DNA from: Bacillota bacterium
Lineage (GTDB): Bacteria; Bacillota; Clostridia; Lachnospirales; Lachnospiraceae
Assembly: GCA_023411215.1 (NCBI GenBank)
Contig: JAEYOY010000001.1
Span: 98,889 to 162,888, forward strand
Direction: 5' to 3'
DNA length: 64,000 nt
The position numbers and the translations under genes were made by a program. A model generated the notes under the pieces. The model was not told the DNA's origin and did no database searches. It worked only from the letters and a program-made list of their open reading frames with translations. This document shows, in pieces, positions 16,112 to 24,588 of this stretch (its first letter is position 1; each line of letters begins with the position of its first letter).

Positions 16112-18193
16112 TTATATGAACAGATTACCTATTTGATAGATCAGGGTTGATACCAATAACGCAACACCTAGTTGAAAGAAAATCGTGAATATGGTCCACT
16201 TTGCAGATCGCATTTCTCTCTGAATAACACCTATGGTTGCTGCACATGGAATATACAAAAGACTGAATACCATCAGGGCATAAGCATTTAAGGCATCAAA
16301 GCCGTAATTCGCCAGAACCTCGGTTAAACTTGCCATTCCTTCGGGAGATGTGATATTTCCGATCTGGAACAGCACACTGAAGCTGGATACTACAACCTCC
16401 TTTGCAGCGATACCGGAAATCAAGGCAACAACAACCTGCCACATTCCTAGACCTGCAGGTTTTAATACGGGAGCTATTGTCATGCCGATCATAGCACCAA
16501 AACTCTCAGACATATCGCTTACCATACCGTTCGGACCGAAATTCAAGATAAACCAAATCACAACAGATGCCGCAAATATAGTGGTTCCTGCCTTGGTTAA
16601 GTACTCCTTTACCTTTTCCCATACATAGATAAAAATAGTCCGCATATTTGGTGTCTTATATTCCGGTAATTCAATCAGCAGAGTATTTCCCACACTGCGG
16701 TCTGATTTGTTACTCATAGCAAAGGCCACCAGTACCGCCACAACGATACCGATTAAGTACATGGAATAGGCGACAAGCATTGCATTTTTTCCAAAAAACA
16801 TCTGGGAGAACAATACATAAATCGGAAGTCTGGCACTGCAGGACATAAAGGGCGTAACCAGAATTGTCTTCCTACGATCCCTCATATTCTCTAAAGATCT
16901 TGAAGCCATTATTGCGGGAACGGTGCAACCAAAACCTAACAGCATTGGGATAAAAGCTCGTCCGGACAACCCAAGCTTACCCATGATGCCATCCATGACA
17001 TAGGCAACTCTGGCCATATAACCACTATCCTCCAGATAGGCTAACGCAAGGAATAGTATGAATATATTCGGGAGAAAGGTTAATATACCACCCACTCCTG
17101 CTATAATTCCATCAACAATCAATGAGGTTATGAAATATCCTGCGTGAATGCTATTAAGAACATATAGAACTCCGTTGGAAAAAGCCCCTAAGCCTACCTC
17201 AAATACCCCCTTGATTAAATCACCAATCTGGAAAGTAAAGAAGAATACCAGCGCCATGATACCAAGAAAAATAGGAAGTCCAAGGAGACGATGCGTTAAA
17301 ATACGATCAATCTTATCGGTGGAGGCCGCTTTTTTATGCTTATTAACAAGTACCTCCTCTATAATCTCCTCTATAAAGTCATATTTTTGGTTGATGATAT
17401 CTCCTTCATAGCTGTGCTTTATCACCTTGGTAAGCTCTAATGGATATTTTGCAATAACGGCTTCATCCATTTCCATCAATTTAATAGCATGCCAACGAAG
17501 ATTATCAATATTACCATATCTGCTTTTCAGCAGCTCGCTGACTTCGTCAATCTTATCCTCAATATCATCGCTGTATACAATCGTATACTCATTATGATGT
17601 TCATGCTTATGCTTATTACTGTCCTTTTGTTTATAATCACCCTCATGTTTCAAGTTACGCTTTTCATGATGATGCTCCAGATTATGATCCAATTTCTTAT
17701 CTCTGTGATGAGACACGGTATGCATCAGAATATCAAGTCCGGTTTTCTTTCTTGCCGATACAGGAATAACCGGTATCCCAAGCATCTCGGGCAGACGATG
17801 GAGATCAATCTCCATGCCTCTTTCTTCAACGATATCCATCATATTCAACGCGAGCACTACAGGCTTGCCAAGCTCGATTAACTGTAGCGTAAGATAAAGA
17901 TTTCTCTCCAAACTAGAGGCATCCACTATATTAACAATGACATCGACATTCGAATCAAGTATATATTCTCTGGTCAATCTTTCCTCCATTGTATATGAGG
18001 TAAGACTATAGATACCTGGCAAATCCACCAGCTTAAACCGATGATCGTGATACTTGAAGGCACCCTCCTTCTTCTCTACTGTAACTCCCGGCCAATTTGC
18101 TACTTTTAGATTAGCACCGGTATAAGCATTAAATAATGTAGTTTTGCCACAATTCGGATTACCAACAAAACCTACCTGTATTTCGCTCTTCAT
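16112..18193 (-). CDS. feoB: Ferrous iron transporter B
   Basis: 693 aa. An N-terminal G-protein domain has G1 GNPNCGKT (11-18), the switch region PGVTVEKKEG, G3 DLPGIYSL, G4 NMMD and G5 SARK. After it comes a His-rich insert (about 162-200, 11 histidines, e.g. LEHHHEKR and KHKHEHHNEY) that is not part of the core fold and may bind metal. Two Gate domains (PFMSCSARLPIY; FAASVVIW...; the SGIAAKEVVVSS segment) and about 8-10 membrane helices follow. It imports Fe(II) driven or gated by GTP. The ATG overlaps the feoA stop by one base (TAATG), and its Shine-Dalgarno AAGGAGG is inside feoA. Controlled by the Fur box upstream of feoA. Confidence 0.96.
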   Translation of the reverse strand: MKSEIQVGFVGNPNCGKTTLFNAYTGANLKVANWPGVTVEKKEGAFKYHDHRFKLVDLPGIYSLTSYTMEERLTREYILDSNVDVIVNIVDASSLERNLYLTLQLIELGKPVVLALNMMDIVEERGMEIDLHRLPEMLGIPVIPVSARKKTGLDILMHTVSHHRDKKLDHNLEHHHEKRNLKHEGDYKQKDSNKHKHEHHNEYTIVYSDDIEDKIDEVSELLKSRYGNIDNLRWHAIKLMEMDEAVIAKYPLELTKVIKHSYEGDIINQKYDFIEEIIEEVLVNKHKKAASTDKIDRILTHRLLGLPIFLGIMALVFFFTFQIGDLIKGVFEVGLGAFSNGVLYVLNSIHAGYFITSLIVDGIIAGVGGILTFLPNIFILFLALAYLEDSGYMARVAYVMDGIMGKLGLSGRAFIPMLLGFGCTVPAIMASRSLENMRDRRKTILVTPFMSCSARLPIYVLFSQMFFGKNAMLVAYSMYLIGIVVAVLVAFAMSNKSDRSVGNTLLIELPEYKTPNMRTIFIYVWEKVKEYLTKAGTTIFAASVVIWFILNFGPNGMVSDMSESFGAMIGMTIAPVLKPAGLGMWQVVVALISGIAAKEVVVSSFSVLFQIGNITSPEGMASLTEVLANYGFDALNAYALMVFSLLYIPCAATIGVIQREMRSAKWTIFTIFFQLGVALLVSTLIYQIGNLFI

Positions 18194-18417
18194 TAGGAAG
18201 CCTCCTTCATGTGAATTGTTTCAGCTATTTTACTGCCAAGTGCCAGTCTGCTTCCCCGTACCATCAGGATGACAGCACCACTTCGACTCCGATTCAAGAT
18301 ACTGATATCAGTGCCTCTGGTAAGACCTAGGGCTTCCAATCTTCGCCGTGTTACCATATCCAAATTCAACGAGCTCACAGTATAATTAGACCCAATTTTT
18401 GCATCCCGTAATGTCAT
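18193..18417 (-). CDS. feoA: Ferrous iron transport protein A
   Basis: 74-aa SH3-like FeoA. It shows the usual LRDAKIGSNYTV start, a central RRLEALGLTRGTDISILN, and a final GSRLALGSKIAETIHM strand. FeoA is a cytosolic partner of FeoB. GAGGGG lies about 9 bases before the ATG. First gene of the feo operon, directly after the Fur-controlled promoter. Confidence 0.95.
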   Translation of the reverse strand: MTLRDAKIGSNYTVSSLNLDMVTRRRLEALGLTRGTDISILNRSRSGAVILMVRGSRLALGSKIAETIHMKEAS

Positions 18418-18477
18418 ATCTTACATCCCCTCTGCCTATTAAGAATCCAGTTCTATATGTTAATGATTGACTCTAAT

Positions 18478-18492
18478 TGATAATAATTATCA
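18478..18492. promoter_or_regulatory. Fur box of the feo operon
   Basis: TGATAATAATTATCA is a perfect 7-1-7 inverted repeat and equals the Bacillus-type Fur consensus TGATAATnATTATCA. It covers the predicted transcript start, just downstream of the -10 box, so iron-loaded Fur would block transcription. Confidence 0.92.
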
Positions 18493-18503
18493 TTTGCTAC
18501 TAC

Positions 18504-18532
18504 ATTATAAGCTGATGACCATCATTTGTCAA
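18504..18532 (-). promoter_or_regulatory. feoA promoter, perfect consensus
   Basis: On the minus strand TTGACA (18527-18532) and TATAAT (18504-18509) with a 17-base spacer: a full sigma-A consensus. Such strength is expected only with tight repression, provided by the adjoining Fur box. Confidence 0.9.
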
Positions 18533-18704
18533 CATAAGAACACGAAAACATGAAGATAAAGATAGCATAAAGATAGCATATTGCCTCAGTCTATTTCGAC
18601 CTTTCTCGATTTCTATTAACATTTTTCGTCTTTATGAATAGTATATACTAGGAGATGATATTAATCAGATCCTACAATAATATATGATTAGGAGATGAAA
18701 ATAT

Positions 18705-19517
18705 ATGGAGGGTAAACAATTTAATCCAGCCCTAAGTTCAGAGTTTAGCTCAAAGCCTAACTGTGTTACAGAATGCCAAGCTAGTGTTATAAGTTCAGAG
18801 ACTCTTCCACCGGCCGAGAATTATCCCTGGTGGGGAGGAGATTTCAAAATCCCCAGAGTACTTGCTGAGTTTATTATTCAAATAGATTCCGAATCAAAGA
18901 TCAGGCTAAACGAGCCAGCATATGAGATAAAGAGAATCGAAAAACAGGTATTCTTAACACAATGCAGATACATTCCTCCCACAAACAAGGTCTTTATCGA
19001 GGGATACATCAGAAAAAATATTGAATATGCTGCAAAAAGCTGTACAAAAGGTTATGCAATTGCAGGTTCCATTAAGGATACCACGGTACATGTTCCGTTT
19101 AAAGCCTATACAAAAGTTGATTTCGGCGATAAAAAGCCACATATCGTACCCAATCCTCCACCTCTGGTTGCCCGGTATTTCGATGAGAAACGTATGGGTA
19201 AAGATATCAGAGAAGCAGACAGATCGAATGTTGAGATATTTAATGAACCGGTTTTCTGCGAGCTTGAATGGTCAGCAATATACGATGCAGACATCGATGA
19301 TAAAGGCGTTCCGGTCGGCCATCTTATTAATGAAGAGGAATTCCAAGAATTTACTGATAAATCCGTTTTATACCTTTGTATCAAGCTACTACAAAAGCAG
19401 CAAATCTGTTTACCGGATCATCATATGCCACATCCTAAAGAAGAAGCGAAAAATGCACCTTATCCGATGGACAATAAATGGAAAATTCCACCAACCGATC
19501 CCTATGATGTCAAGTAA
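18705..19517 (+). CDS. CsxC-like/SPOCS-type spore surface protein
   Basis: 270 aa, soluble, no signal peptide. The segment from about residue 47 to 130 (IPRVLAEFIIQIDSESKIRLNEPAYEIKRIEKQVFLTQCRYIP, here abbreviated, then KVFIEGYIRKNIEYA) matches my memory of clostridial CsxC / SPOCS-type exosporium or coat proteins, which share the LPEPA-EIKRI-K-V-LTQC-L-P-TNK-FI-GY-RKNIEYA pattern. The C-terminus is Pro- and charge-rich and has no recognised domain. The likely role is a spore outer-layer component made in the mother cell. AGGAGA lies 9 bases before the ATG. Divergent from feoA. A sporulation sigma promoter could not be assigned with confidence. The family name is recalled, not searched. Confidence 0.6.
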   Translation: MEGKQFNPALSSEFSSKPNCVTECQASVISSETLPPAENYPWWGGDFKIPRVLAEFIIQIDSESKIRLNEPAYEIKRIEKQVFLTQCRYIPPTNKVFIEGYIRKNIEYAAKSCTKGYAIAGSIKDTTVHVPFKAYTKVDFGDKKPHIVPNPPPLVARYFDEKRMGKDIREADRSNVEIFNEPVFCELEWSAIYDADIDDKGVPVGHLINEEEFQEFTDKSVLYLCIKLLQKQQICLPDHHMPHPKEEAKNAPYPMDNKWKIPPTDPYDVK

Positions 19518-19580
19518 GCACCGTATTTGGAGCCATTACTATTCAATCCTTAATTAATGATTTAGGTATATGTAAAATCA

Positions 19581-19613
19581 AAGGCTTAGTTCTGATTTTC
19601 AGAACTAAGCCTT
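19581..19613. terminator. Bidirectional 15-bp terminator hairpin
   Basis: AAGGCTTAGTTCTGA (19581-19595) pairs perfectly with TCAGAACTAAGCCTT (19599-19613) around a three-base loop, followed by TCTTCT on the plus strand. It sits between the converging CsxC-like gene and the small zinc-ribbon gene and could serve both. Confidence 0.8.
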
Positions 19614-19776
19614 TCTTCTAATGTAATAAATAACTTTCGCTACCAGCCATAACTGAATGGACATCAATCCGTAGCCACCAAATAATCCAGTAATCAGTCT
19701 TCGAATATTGGTTGATTCTTGTCTCTGTCTCTTCGACTACATGGCAGAAATCACTACCACAGGATGGACATCTCAT
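19605..19776 (-). pseudogene. Small zinc-ribbon membrane protein, apparent frameshift
   Basis: From the ATG at 19776 (Shine-Dalgarno AAGGAGG, 8 bases) the reading begins MRCPSCGSDFCHVVEETETR, a half zinc ribbon (CPSC). In that frame it ends at 19618 with an unconvincing tail. In the +1 frame the DNA encodes RRLITGLFGGYGLMSIQLW followed by LVAKVIYYIRRKA and a stop at 19605-19607, right against the terminator. That looks like a genuine membrane helix with a basic end. The simplest reading is one indel around 19690-19710 in a ~57-codon gene. Alternatively the 52-aa first frame is the real product. Confidence 0.5.
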
Positions 19777-19826
19777 CTTGATACCTCCTTAGTTAAAATG
19801 ATTATAAAATTCTAATCCATATCCGA

Positions 19827-20456
19827 TTATTTGATTGTTTCATCCTGCTTCGGCTGCTCCCTCATGGAAAATATACAACCGCAATAATCCTGCCGGTATA
19901 GATTATATTCCTTTGACAATTCGATGGATCGCTTATATCCATTCTTTTTCTTAAAATCCGAAGGAAGATAAGCTACTTCAAATTCTGCTGCCAGCCTACT
20001 TCCTATTTCATTCAACTTCTCCGACTTCTTATGGGGACTGATGGACAAGGTTGTTGTAAAATATTCATAGCCACCCTCTCTCGCCAGTTGTGCTGCTTCC
20101 CGAAGTCGCATTTCATAGCATACGAAACAACGGTCACCACCCTCCGGTTCCTTCTCCAATCCCTTGATTGCCTGATAGTATTCCTGGGGCCGATACTCTC
20201 CCTGGCAGAACTTAACCTTTGAGGTTAGAGGCATTGCTTGTATCAATTGCTTTTGCTCCTCTACTCTTCTATTATATTCTCCTTCGGGATAGATATTCGG
20301 GTTAAAATAAAAGATGGTAATCTCAAAGTACTGCGAAAGATATTCCAAAACATAGCTGCTACAGGGTGCACAACAGCTGTGGATTAAAAGCTTTGGCCGG
20401 AGTTGTTGTTTCACCAGCTTCTCTATTAAATTGTCCAATTCCTTTTGATAATTCAT
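19827..20456 (-). CDS. queH: Epoxyqueuosine reductase QueH
   Basis: About 209 aa of the DUF208/QueH family, the non-cobalamin enzyme that reduces epoxyqueuosine to queuosine in tRNA. The conserved cysteines are present: HSCCAPCSSYVL near the N-terminus, DRCFVCYEMRL in the middle and YCGCIFS near the end; these bind a 4Fe-4S cluster plus a second metal. TTTLSISPHK is the usual family motif. The frame is open to a TTG at 20486, but the ATG at 20456 gives the usual start (MNYQKELDNLIEKL) and was preferred; its ribosome site (GGTGG) is close. No other que genes are adjacent. Confidence 0.9.
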   Translation of the reverse strand: MNYQKELDNLIEKLVKQQLRPKLLIHSCCAPCSSYVLEYLSQYFEITIFYFNPNIYPEGEYNRRVEEQKQLIQAMPLTSKVKFCQGEYRPQEYYQAIKGLEKEPEGGDRCFVCYEMRLREAAQLAREGGYEYFTTTLSISPHKKSEKLNEIGSRLAAEFEVAYLPSDFKKKNGYKRSIELSKEYNLYRQDYCGCIFSMREQPKQDETIK

Positions 20457-20523
20457 ACCACCTACCGTGCCTTCCCTTTGTGTCAACTTCCATCAAGTAC
20501 ATCCCTTCATTTTGATTACTAGA

Positions 20524-20916
20524 CTAGATTAACTCAAACTTCCTTAATACATTTTCAAATTTGTCCTGATCAATCGGTTTACCTGCATAAGCAGTACACC
20601 CCAGATCAAAGGCTTTTGTTACGTTCTTTCCCTCATTTAGGGCGGTAGTCATAATAATCTTTGCCGCTTTCTCCTCCGGAACAAACTTCTCCTTCTCGAT
20701 CTCTCTTATCTTCTTTAAAGCCTCATAACCATCCAGTCCGGGCATCATGATATCAAGGCAAACCAGATCATAGCCTTCATTCTCTTCCAACGCCATCGTA
20801 AAGGCCTCCACAGCCTCTAAGCCATCCACTGTGATATCGCATTCACCGTATTTCGATAAAAAACGAAGCATGAATTTTCTGCTGGCAAAATCATCTTCTG
20901 CAATCAGTACTTTCAT
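20524..20916 (-). CDS. Stand-alone response-regulator receiver protein
   Basis: 130-aa CheY-like single domain: acidic pair IAEDD, phosphoacceptor Asp in DLVCLDIMMPGLDGYEAL, switch Thr in IIMTTALNEG and Lys in GKPIDQDKF. No output domain. It has AGGAGGAG before the ATG. No kinase is adjacent, so its partner is elsewhere. In Clostridia such lone receivers often feed into chemotaxis or phosphorelays. The upstream region carries MITE-like copy B. Confidence 0.9.
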   Translation of the reverse strand: MKVLIAEDDFASRKFMLRFLSKYGECDITVDGLEAVEAFTMALEENEGYDLVCLDIMMPGLDGYEALKKIREIEKEKFVPEEKAAKIIMTTALNEGKNVTKAFDLGCTAYAGKPIDQDKFENVLRKFELI

Positions 20917-20948
20917 TTAATAGGCTCCTCCTAAAGATTATTTATTAG

Positions 20949-21087
20949 TAACTATTTAGAGCAACAGAAGTATTTAGAATATAGAACGTGAATGCTTGCA
21001 TTCTAAGAGCTTCTTAAATATTTCTACTGGAATGACCCAAAACAGCGAGGAAATCCGCTGGATTCTCGGGCTTGTTCTGAATAGTTA
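20949..21087 (+). repeat. MITE-like element, copy B (family 1)
   Basis: 139 bp with ends TAACTATTTA and TGAATAGTTA, in the same orientation as copy A and alignable throughout (for example ACGTGAATGC-TGCATTCTAAG and TATTTCTACTGGAA). It occupies nearly the whole gap between hisC (stop at 21096) and the receiver gene, so it may carry or disturb the receiver's promoter. Confidence 0.8.
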
Positions 21088-21095
21088 CATATTAG

Positions 21096-22169
21096 TTACC
21101 CTTTATTTTTATATTCACTAATAAAATTCTTTAAATAAGTAAACATACGATGCATCTCATCATCTGTTCCTATGGTAATACGCAGACAATTGTCAATTCT
21201 GGGAACATTAAAATATCGAACAAAGATATTGTTAATTCTTAAGGCTTCATATATGTTTTTGGCTGGAATACTTTCATGAGCCGCAAAAATAAAATTCGCA
21301 CCGGACTCTGGGAAGGTAAAGCCTAAGTTCTTTAGTTCCCGTCCAGACCATTCTCTGGTAGCTATTATTTTCCTGATTTCTTCCTGATAATATGGAACAT
21401 CCTTAACCGCCTCAACACCAGCATATATAGATGTCTGATTCAAAGTGTAGGAATTGATTGAGTACTTTACATCATTTAAAGCTTTGATTAAGGCTGCATT
21501 ACCCATAGCATAACCAATTCGCATTCCGGCCATCGATCTTGCCTTCGAAAAGGTCTGTACTACTACAAGATTATCATATTTCTCTATCAATTCGACTGCG
21601 GAAGCGCCGGCGAAATCCACATAGGCTTCATCAATAATTACAACTGATTCCTGATTACACCTAAGGATGTCTTCAATCACACTCAGCTCTTCGTAAATCG
21701 AGGTAGGTGCATTGGGATTGGCAAGAATAATTCCGCCGTTCTCTCTATAATAATCTTCTTTTCTAATTCTGAAATCCTCATCCAAGGCAGGTTTCTCATA
21801 AGGAATCCGATAAAGATCACACCAAACCGGATAAAAGGAGTAGGTAATATCAGGGAACAATACCGGCTTATCCGAATTAAAAAAGGTTAAGAAGGCGGTT
21901 GCCAATACATCATCGGACCCCACACCTACAAATACCTGCTCATCCTTAAGATGATAATAATGCGCTAATTCCTCAACCAATAATTTAATCGTCGGATCCG
22001 GATATAATCGTAACATGTCTGCATCCAGGTTCTCTAAGACTTTTTTAACGCCGGGTGCCGGAGGATAAGGATTCTCATTCGTATTCAACTTTATCATATC
22101 CTTACAATTCGGCTGCTCACCGGGTATATAAGGAATAACGGTCCGAATATTTCGTTCCCATGGTCTCAT
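21096..22169 (-). CDS. hisC: Histidinol-phosphate aminotransferase
   Basis: 357-aa class-I/II PLP aminotransferase that makes histidinol phosphate from imidazole-acetol phosphate. It has the family's N-terminus (IPYIPGEQPNCKDMIKLNTNENPYPP, given in part), the NPNAPTS substrate segment, DEAYVDFA with the PLP-binding Asp, and the Schiff-base Lys in TFSKARSMAGMRIGYAMG. Not in a his operon here; some Clostridia place hisC outside it. An acidobacterial-type broad-specificity aromatic aminotransferase role is possible but less likely. Confidence 0.88.
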   Translation of the reverse strand: MRPWERNIRTVIPYIPGEQPNCKDMIKLNTNENPYPPAPGVKKVLENLDADMLRLYPDPTIKLLVEELAHYYHLKDEQVFVGVGSDDVLATAFLTFFNSDKPVLFPDITYSFYPVWCDLYRIPYEKPALDEDFRIRKEDYYRENGGIILANPNAPTSIYEELSVIEDILRCNQESVVIIDEAYVDFAGASAVELIEKYDNLVVVQTFSKARSMAGMRIGYAMGNAALIKALNDVKYSINSYTLNQTSIYAGVEAVKDVPYYQEEIRKIIATREWSGRELKNLGFTFPESGANFIFAAHESIPAKNIYEALRINNIFVRYFNVPRIDNCLRITIGTDDEMHRMFTYLKNFISEYKNKG

Positions 22170-22255
22170 AGGTTATCCGTACAGCATGCGAATAGGGGAT
22201 GCTGCATTTTCCTTTCTAATATGATAAATCGCATCTTAATTAATAAAGCTTTCTA

Positions 22256-23443
22256 TTATTTCCCGTATTCTTCAGCAAGCTTCTTAAACTTAGGCAAAGC
22301 ACGTTCAATCATGGAATAGTCTACGCAATATGCAATTCTGCAGTATCCCGGGCAGCCGAAAGCGGATCCAGATACAATTAACAGGTTATGCTTCTTTGCT
22401 GCCTCAGAAAATGCTTTATCATTCTCCTCTAGGGCTTTAATAAATAAGTAGAAAGCACCTTGTGGCTTCACACACTCATATCCATAGGAAACAAGGCTAT
22501 TATATAGTAATTCACGGTTGCGGTTATAAATCTCCACATCCACTTTTGCATCGAGACATCTGGCTACCGCTCTTTGAATCAGGGATGGCGCATTTACATA
22601 GCCCAGAATACGATTAGCAACATTAGCTCCCGCTGCCACATCCTCATACTCATCCACTTCCTTTGGTATCACCAGATATCCAATTCTTTCACCAGGAAGA
22701 GAAAGTGACTTACTATAGGAATAGCCTACAATAGTATTTTTGTAATACTTAGTGAGGTAAGGAACTTGAACCCCATCATATGCCAGCTCTCGGTAAGGTT
22801 CATCCGAAATCAAGTAAATAGAAGTTCCATATTCCTGTTGCTTCCTATTTAATAGATCTGCCAATTCCCGGATCGTCTTCTCGGAATAGACAACTCCTGT
22901 CGGATTATTGGGGGTATTTACAATGACCGCTTTCGTCTTTGCGGAAAGCTTCTCTTCAAACTCCTTCAGATTCGGTTGAAAATCAACGGTGTTAGGACTG
23001 ACAACGATAATCTGACCGTCAAAATTGCTGATATAATTCCGATATTCACCGAAAAACGGAGCAAATACCACCACCTCGTCCCCGGGATTTAATAATGTCT
23101 TCAAAATAACATTTAGACCTCCGGCAGCACCAACGGTCATGATGATATTGTCGCAATGAAAATCGGTACCAAAGTTATGATTGATGGATGCTGCTATTTT
23201 CTCTCTGACATCCTCATATCCGGAATTATTCATATATCCGTGGACCAGATTCGGAGTTTCTTCATGGATAACCTGTATCAAGGCTTCCTTAATCTCCACC
23301 GGAGGCTCTACGCTTGGATTACCAAGGCTAAAATCATAAACATTTTCGGCACCATAGATAGCGGCCAGTCTTTTCCCCTCTTCAAACATTGCTCTGATTA
23401 CGGAGCTATTTTTCACTAATCCAATCATCTTTTCTGAAATCAT
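22256..23443 (-). CDS. Class-I PLP-dependent aminotransferase (AspC-like)
   Basis: About 395 aa. It shows the AspC fold signature: YDFSLGNPSVEPP at the N-terminus, NTPNNPTGVVYSE, SDEPYRELAYDG with the PLP-pairing Asp, Schiff-base Lys in SYSKSLSLPGERIGYL and the C-terminal Arg in CRIAYCV. It probably transfers amino groups between amino acids and 2-oxoglutarate; the exact substrate cannot be read. The frame extends to 23497, but the ATG at 23443 has AGAGGT 7 bases upstream and gives the usual family N-terminus (MISEKMIGLVKNSS). Confidence 0.85.
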   Translation of the reverse strand: MISEKMIGLVKNSSVIRAMFEEGKRLAAIYGAENVYDFSLGNPSVEPPVEIKEALIQVIHEETPNLVHGYMNNSGYEDVREKIAASINHNFGTDFHCDNIIMTVGAAGGLNVILKTLLNPGDEVVVFAPFFGEYRNYISNFDGQIIVVSPNTVDFQPNLKEFEEKLSAKTKAVIVNTPNNPTGVVYSEKTIRELADLLNRKQQEYGTSIYLISDEPYRELAYDGVQVPYLTKYYKNTIVGYSYSKSLSLPGERIGYLVIPKEVDEYEDVAAGANVANRILGYVNAPSLIQRAVARCLDAKVDVEIYNRNRELLYNSLVSYGYECVKPQGAFYLFIKALEENDKAFSEAAKKHNLLIVSGSAFGCPGYCRIAYCVDYSMIERALPKFKKLAEEYGK

Positions 23444-23596
23444 TGCGTACCTCTTTTCCGGCATAGCCACTTCAAATTTTGCCCTAAAGTATATCACACT
23501 CTTGCATGATTATCAATACCCGTATCATAATTATACAATCCGCAAAAAGAGCCGCCTAACAAGACAGCCCTTTCCATACTATTTATAATACTATCT

Positions 23597-23790
23597 GTAA
23601 GAACAATGAGTTTGCTCCAATGGGCAAACTTCGTAGTCTTATGTTAGTTTGTGCCGAGTGTGTTCTTCACACTTTGAAGACGCAGGCACACTCTATCCCA
23701 ATAACCCGGAAGAACAAGGAACGAGCACCATTGTGCGAGTTTCGCAGCTTCTTCCCGTGTGAATTGCTTTTCAATTCACACTATTATCGG
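23597..23790. repeat. Multi-hairpin gene-end element (family 3), copy 1
   Basis: Four hairpins in a row. (a) AGTTTGC (23609-23615) with GCAAACT (23624-23630). (b) AGTTTGTGCC (23646) against GGCACA (23685), with an inner GTGTG/CACAC. (c) GGAAGAA (23708-23714) with TTCTTCC (23749-23755), enclosing GCAC/GTGC. (d) GTGTGAATT (23757-23765) with AATTCACAC (23773-23781). The last abuts the stop codon of the cytidylate-kinase-like gene and can act as its terminator on the minus strand. See copies at 24477, 25321 and 42087. Confidence 0.7.
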
Positions 23791-24404
23791 AATCTGATAT
23801 CAAGATAGGATTTTACAATCTCAACACACTTTTGAAAACCAAGCTTACTGCTGTTTAAACACAAATCGTAATGCTTTGCATTCTCCCAATCTCTGCCGGT
23901 ATAATATTTATAGTAACCCGCACGGTGTTTGTCTATATCCAGAATTTGTTTCTCTACTTCCCTCTCGGATTTACCAGTCATATCCACCAAGGTATTAATA
24001 CAATCCTGTAAAGGCGCATGTACGAATAAGCGAACTACATTGGGATGGTCCTTCAGGATGAAATCAGCACAGCGCCCAATGATGATACAAGTTTCAGTAT
24101 CAGCCAGCTCCTTAATAATTTTAGCTTGATAATTAAATAAATTATCATTTGATATAAAATCGTCACTATCCGGCGGTATTAATTCTCCCTTATATACATT
24201 CTTTGCAATTTTAAATAATAGGCTTTTCTTCAGCTTCTCATCTGCCTTGGCAAAGAGTTGCTCATTGATACCGCTGTCGTCAGAAGCAAAGCGTAATAAA
24301 TCCCTGTCATAATAAGGGATACCCAACTCTTCTGACAGCATCTTACCTATCGTACGGCCACCGCTGCCATAACCTCTGGCAATTGTAATTACATACTTAT
24401 CCAT
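23784..24404 (-). CDS. Cytidylate-kinase-like family protein
   Basis: 206 aa from the ATG at 24404 (GGAGGT 7 bases upstream). It has a P-loop-like start ITIARGYGSGGRTIGKMLSEELGIPYYDRDLL, typical of the Cytidylate_kin2 family rather than of true Cmk, and IIGRCADFIL and GYYKYYTGRDW further on. These proteins are nucleoside-monophosphate-kinase-like ATPases of unproven substrate, common in Lachnospiraceae. It lies downstream of the liv operon but is separated by family-3 hairpins, so it may be transcribed alone. Confidence 0.82.
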   Translation of the reverse strand: MDKYVITIARGYGSGGRTIGKMLSEELGIPYYDRDLLRFASDDSGINEQLFAKADEKLKKSLLFKIAKNVYKGELIPPDSDDFISNDNLFNYQAKIIKELADTETCIIIGRCADFILKDHPNVVRLFVHAPLQDCINTLVDMTGKSEREVEKQILDIDKHRAGYYKYYTGRDWENAKHYDLCLNSSKLGFQKCVEIVKSYLDIRFR

Positions 24405-24476
24405 ATGCAATACCTCCTATTTCAATGTATACTATCAAAACTTACCGCAATACAGTTTATTGGAAAGAGCAATCTG

Positions 24477-24588
24477 TAAGAACAAGGAGTTCCAATGAAT
24501 CTATCATGCCTGCCCTTTGAATTAGTTTGTGCCGAGGAAGACGCAGGCACAAACTTTTAAGTGTGAAAATCGCTTTTATTTTCACACT
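24477..24588. repeat. Multi-hairpin gene-end element (family 3), copy 2
   Basis: A perfect 10-bp stem AGTTTGTGCC (24524-24533) / GGCACAAACT (24546-24555), and a second stem GTGTGAAAAT (24561-24570) / ATTTTCACAC (24578-24587). The livF stop codon (24587-24589) lies in the second stem, so the hairpin begins while the ribosome is finishing livF. The 5' part retains AACAAGGAGTT-CCAATG from the (c) hairpin. Confidence 0.7.
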
